A stretch of 64,000 bases of DNA from Clitopilus passeckerianus (lineage: Eukaryota > Basidiomycota > Agaricomycetes > Agaricales > Entolomataceae). The stretch covers positions 1-64,000 of the forward strand of contig CALYLX010000053.1 in NCBI GenBank assembly GCA_944990035.1, given 5' to 3'. The notes beneath the pieces are model-generated. The model saw only the letters and a list, made by a program, of their open reading frames with translations, ran no database searches and was not told the origin of the DNA. Below, in pieces: positions 61,061-64,000 of this stretch (position 1 is its first letter; each line of letters starts with the position of its first letter). A program made the translations under genes and the position numbers.

Positions 61061-63572
61061 ACCAAGTCAGTTTTTACCAAGGTCTGAAAGCTTCTTGTGA
61101 CCTTGATTTATCCGACCATGTCCCCTCATAGCCTGCTCGTCAACTTTTTCCATCGGAACGTAAGGCATGTGTATTTGATACGCGGCTGGGTACAGAATGA
61201 CGGACCGAGGCGTCAGTTACCTCTTGAGCGTCTGGGGGAGAAGGAGACTGTAGAGATCAGACGGCCTGTCGTTTATATATACCTACCTCACCTCCACTGC
61301 CATTCTGGGACCAATCAAGATACGGTGATTCAGAGGCGCTGGGGAGCCTATTCTGTGGCGTTGCCCCGAATTTAGTGAACTCCGATACAGGGTTTCAGGC
61401 TCAAAACTCGACAGCTCTAGAACAGTCGGAGCCATCCCAGGATGGTGTCCTTGCTTGATAATTTGGAGGGTGTAACATGAAAACTAGGATGAGATTGCCG
61501 TAGCACGCGGAATGATACAGGGTAAAGTAATTAATGTGCCCGAGTCGACCAGACGGAATGAGATGGGGTGTCGGGAGTTTACATTTGGGAGTCAGGAAGA
61601 AGATCATTGAACACTACCCGCAAGCTTAGCTTAGGCGGGAGTTTAAGAAGCCGCCCCCCACGAAACTCCAAGAAGAGTGGCCCGAGGACTCTGCCACGAA
61701 CTCCAGAGCCGGATATCCGGCCAGAGGTAAGGCATGAACCCGATCGAACGAGTTCAGAGGGTATCATCTTATATTTTTGCGAACGTAGGAATCACTCTAG
61801 GCGTTGGCAGAGATGCCAATTTAGTGATGAACAAGACTCTGTGCTCAAGTCCATGCTGTAGCCGACATTCTGTGGCCGTAGAACAAAGCACCTAAAAGCG
61901 AGGCAGATGCTGACTCCATGGCTTTAAGAAAAGAAGGGCTGGCTCCCAACTGGCTCCTCCAAGCCTCTCCGAGTCTTGGCAATGAGTCACGGATGAAGAG
62001 ATAAACCACGACTCTGAGTGAGCACCCCACGCAACTCTCGTAGAGTTATCGGCAGTCCTGGACGATGTAACGAACGGAATTCATATATGTGATGTGATTC
62101 CTGTATATGCTCGGATGTGACATTTGTGTCACTGAATCTCACGCCTTTCACACACACTATCCCGCCGGTGTGCTCCGTCGTATGTGGATTTCACTAATAC
62201 GCAAACCCTATAAACTGACGTAGCGCCGAGGGTACAACGAAAGGCGGTGGAAACTCATCTTGCCTGAACAGTCTCCGACCAGTCGAAGACGACCGACAAG
62301 ACCCGTGTCACCTTCCTGAAAGAAGTCCTGATGCCTGGTGTCGTGAGGCTTCCTTAGCATAATGAGAATAGCCAGGTCGGGGTTGTTTAAAGGGGGTGTG
62401 AGGTGCAGGGAACTGGTAAGGCCGTCTGAAAGAAGGGTTGCAGCGTCTAAGTATGGTTTCTGCTTCGATTACAGGACAGGAAGAAGGAAGATACTGAGGT
62501 CTACCTGCTATAGGCCGTCCAGTGCATGCTTTTCCTCACTCCTGTCAAGTACTCGTTACAGTTCGGCCACGTTTATAATCGATCGAATGCTACAATTCTT
62601 TGTTGAAATCCATTTCTTCTAATGAATACCTCGCATCATCATCCCTGCTTGAGGTCCATTCGATCTTCACAGGCAATGCCTCCCCCTGAATGCCTCCCCC
62701 TGACTGTACGGAGCATCTTGACCAATTAATCTCCAGCTTGCCGGAAAACGTTCCTTTACTAAAGGAGCGTAGCGAAATTAGACGCAACGAACGGATGTCG
62801 TGACATACAGTCAAGTAAACAGCCTGAGCTTAGTTAGGAAGTAAGGAAACGAGAGAAAACATCCTTAGATCTCTCAGTGGCATAGGCTCCGAGTTTCCAT
62901 GCATTGCCGATATCATCAAAATTTCGCCCCCTATCTTGGATCCTCTCTTCCCTAGGCCATCACTATCAGTATCACTATCAAGATCTTGAGGTGCGCCTCT
63001 TATGTTTGAGGTGAGCTAGATCCTCACGGCTACTCCCGGTGGGAGCATCTCTTCCTCGTTGGTCATGGATATAACCGAGCTCAACAGGGTTTCAGACACC
63101 GAAACGTAATGAATACTCGACAGAAAGATCGCTTCCTTCTTTATCCCGCCCTCGTTTCTTCGTCTCCTCGTGGACTCAATATGTTGGATCCGAGTCTGGA
63201 AGACTACTACACGCTGTCCGGAGGCATTATATGGGCACTGAACTCCATCCCAAACGATCTGTCCCTGCCCAACTCCAAGGTGGTGGCCACGATCCTATGA
63301 TACTCTCCATTCTGGAACCTGACATTCTTAGACTATCGCTGGACATATCATGCATGCGTAGCGCTAATATTCTGTTCGAGATATGTCCTTTTTCTCATTT
63401 GGTATTCATAATACAGCATGAACCGCACACCCAAGTGACAACATGACGGTCGAGAGTTTGTCTCCGGTCCGGACGTTCTATATGTTCTGATATGGGGGTT
63501 TACGAAGAAGCTATAAACTCAAGCCTTTACACGAGATTTCTCAACTACATCTACCACGGATCCTTTCATTCG
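61061..63572. other. Long region without a recognised gene
   Basis: About 2.5 kb. Open frames are short (under 100 codons), overlapping and domain-free. An imperfect tandem (ATGCCTCCCCCTGA twice) lies at 62679-62705. It may contain the promoter or early exons of the mini-exon family member that starts at 63573. Confidence 0.4.
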
Positions 63573-64000
63573 ATGCAGGCCGAGAACATGAACGACGGGT
63601 GCAAGGATAAATTTAGCGGAACTACCGGTCAGAGCTGGTTCTGGGATAACCCCGCCGTTCAGGCTTTCTTACGGCAGTTCGGCGCCTCCTCTGACCCAGC
63701 GGATCTCAGAACCAAGTTAGAGGCCGCCCGCGCTCAAGCTACTGCGGATAATGCAACTACCTACTCGACGAGTGAGCTCCTTGGTGAGTGGTCCCGCTAA
63801 GGCTTCATCAACCCTTTGAAAGCGAGCTTTTTTCAGTCGCAGCTCAAAACGCGGCCTTGGAAACGAGAAGTTCTGTCGGTGCAGCAGAGTCGCTCATTGA
63901 AAGGACTGTGATTCGTGAGTCCCGAGTCGAAACCTTGTTCTTCAGAATACGAAGTTTTGTTGTTCATAGTTTCCCAGCAGCAAGGCGTGAGTGTGATTAC
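63573..64000 (+). CDS. Unrecognised gene family member 3, built of phase-1 mini-exons, 3' end cut off
   Basis: The ATG at 63573 (MQAENMNDGCKDKF) was chosen because it directly precedes the conserved block; the frame is open upstream to 63492. The block reads GQSWFWDNPAVQAFLRQFGA and continues DPADLRTKLEAARAQA. The exon ends at 63783 with a GTGAGT donor. Exon 63837-63914 (78 nt, AAQNAALETRSSVGAAESLI) is phase 1 on both sides and again followed by GTGAGT. The next exon begins at 63971 (SQQQGVSVI) and is cut by the window edge. The layout matches the members at 58675 and 60446: one FW-D/N block exon followed by Ala/Thr/Ser-rich exons of 66-90 nt. There is no signal peptide. Function is unknown. 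This is the cleanest member of the three. Confidence 0.55.

Overview
The window looks like nuclear DNA of an Agaricomycete (mushroom-forming basidiomycete). Real genes are cut by many 45-70-base GT..AG introns. Two membrane-protein families typical of basidiomycetes (DUF6534-like and DUF6533-like) are present, and so is a Lam16A-like GH16 glucanase. A lysine tRNA with an intron beside the anticodon is also eukaryotic. No CRISPR array, operon, viral gene or reverse transcriptase was seen.

Layout. 0-8 kb: the 3' part of a GH16 endo-beta-glucanase (+), a decayed kelch-repeat gene (-) and two tandem Baeyer-Villiger monooxygenase pseudogenes (-). 8-17 kb: a tandem segmental duplication carrying two copies of an unrecognised two-exon gene (+), with a fragment of the neighbouring membrane-anchored protein gene between the copies; the full-length neighbour lies at 14.7-16.9 kb (-). 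17.5-20.9 kb: four paralogous small secreted cysteine-rich genes (-), one decayed. 21.4 kb: tRNA-Lys(CUU). 21.9-27.4 kb: the DNA polymerase alpha catalytic subunit (+). 27.6-28.7 kb: an ankyrin-repeat pseudogene (-). 29.3-33.1 kb: a divergent pair, a flavin-reductase-like protein (-) and an MFS transporter (+). 33.4-40.8 kb: DUF6534-like membrane protein (-), calpain-type protease (+), DUF6533-like membrane protein (-). 42.1-46.3 kb: secreted type-B carboxylesterase (+) and coproporphyrinogen III oxidase (-). 46.7-48.1 kb: a probable CYP63-like P450 relic (+). 48.8-51.2 kb: tandem microbial-type PARG genes (+). 51.5-52.3 kb: an unrecognised secreted basic protein (-). 53.3-56.1 kb: an F-box/LRR relic (+). 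58.7-64 kb: sparse, with three members of an unrecognised gene family built from short exons whose lengths are multiples of three and whose boundaries are all phase 1.

How it fits together. The housekeeping genes (DNA polymerase alpha, HEM13) sit in stretches rich in tandem duplicates at several stages of decay. The duplicated sets are the monooxygenases, the unknown two-exon gene, the secreted cysteine-rich proteins and the PARGs. No pathway links the neighbours. Single-base frameshifts are frequent in the duplicates, but one also occurs in the essential POL1 gene. Isolated frameshifts may therefore be assembly errors, while dense ones (monooxygenases, kelch, ankyrin, F-box) are better read as true decay.
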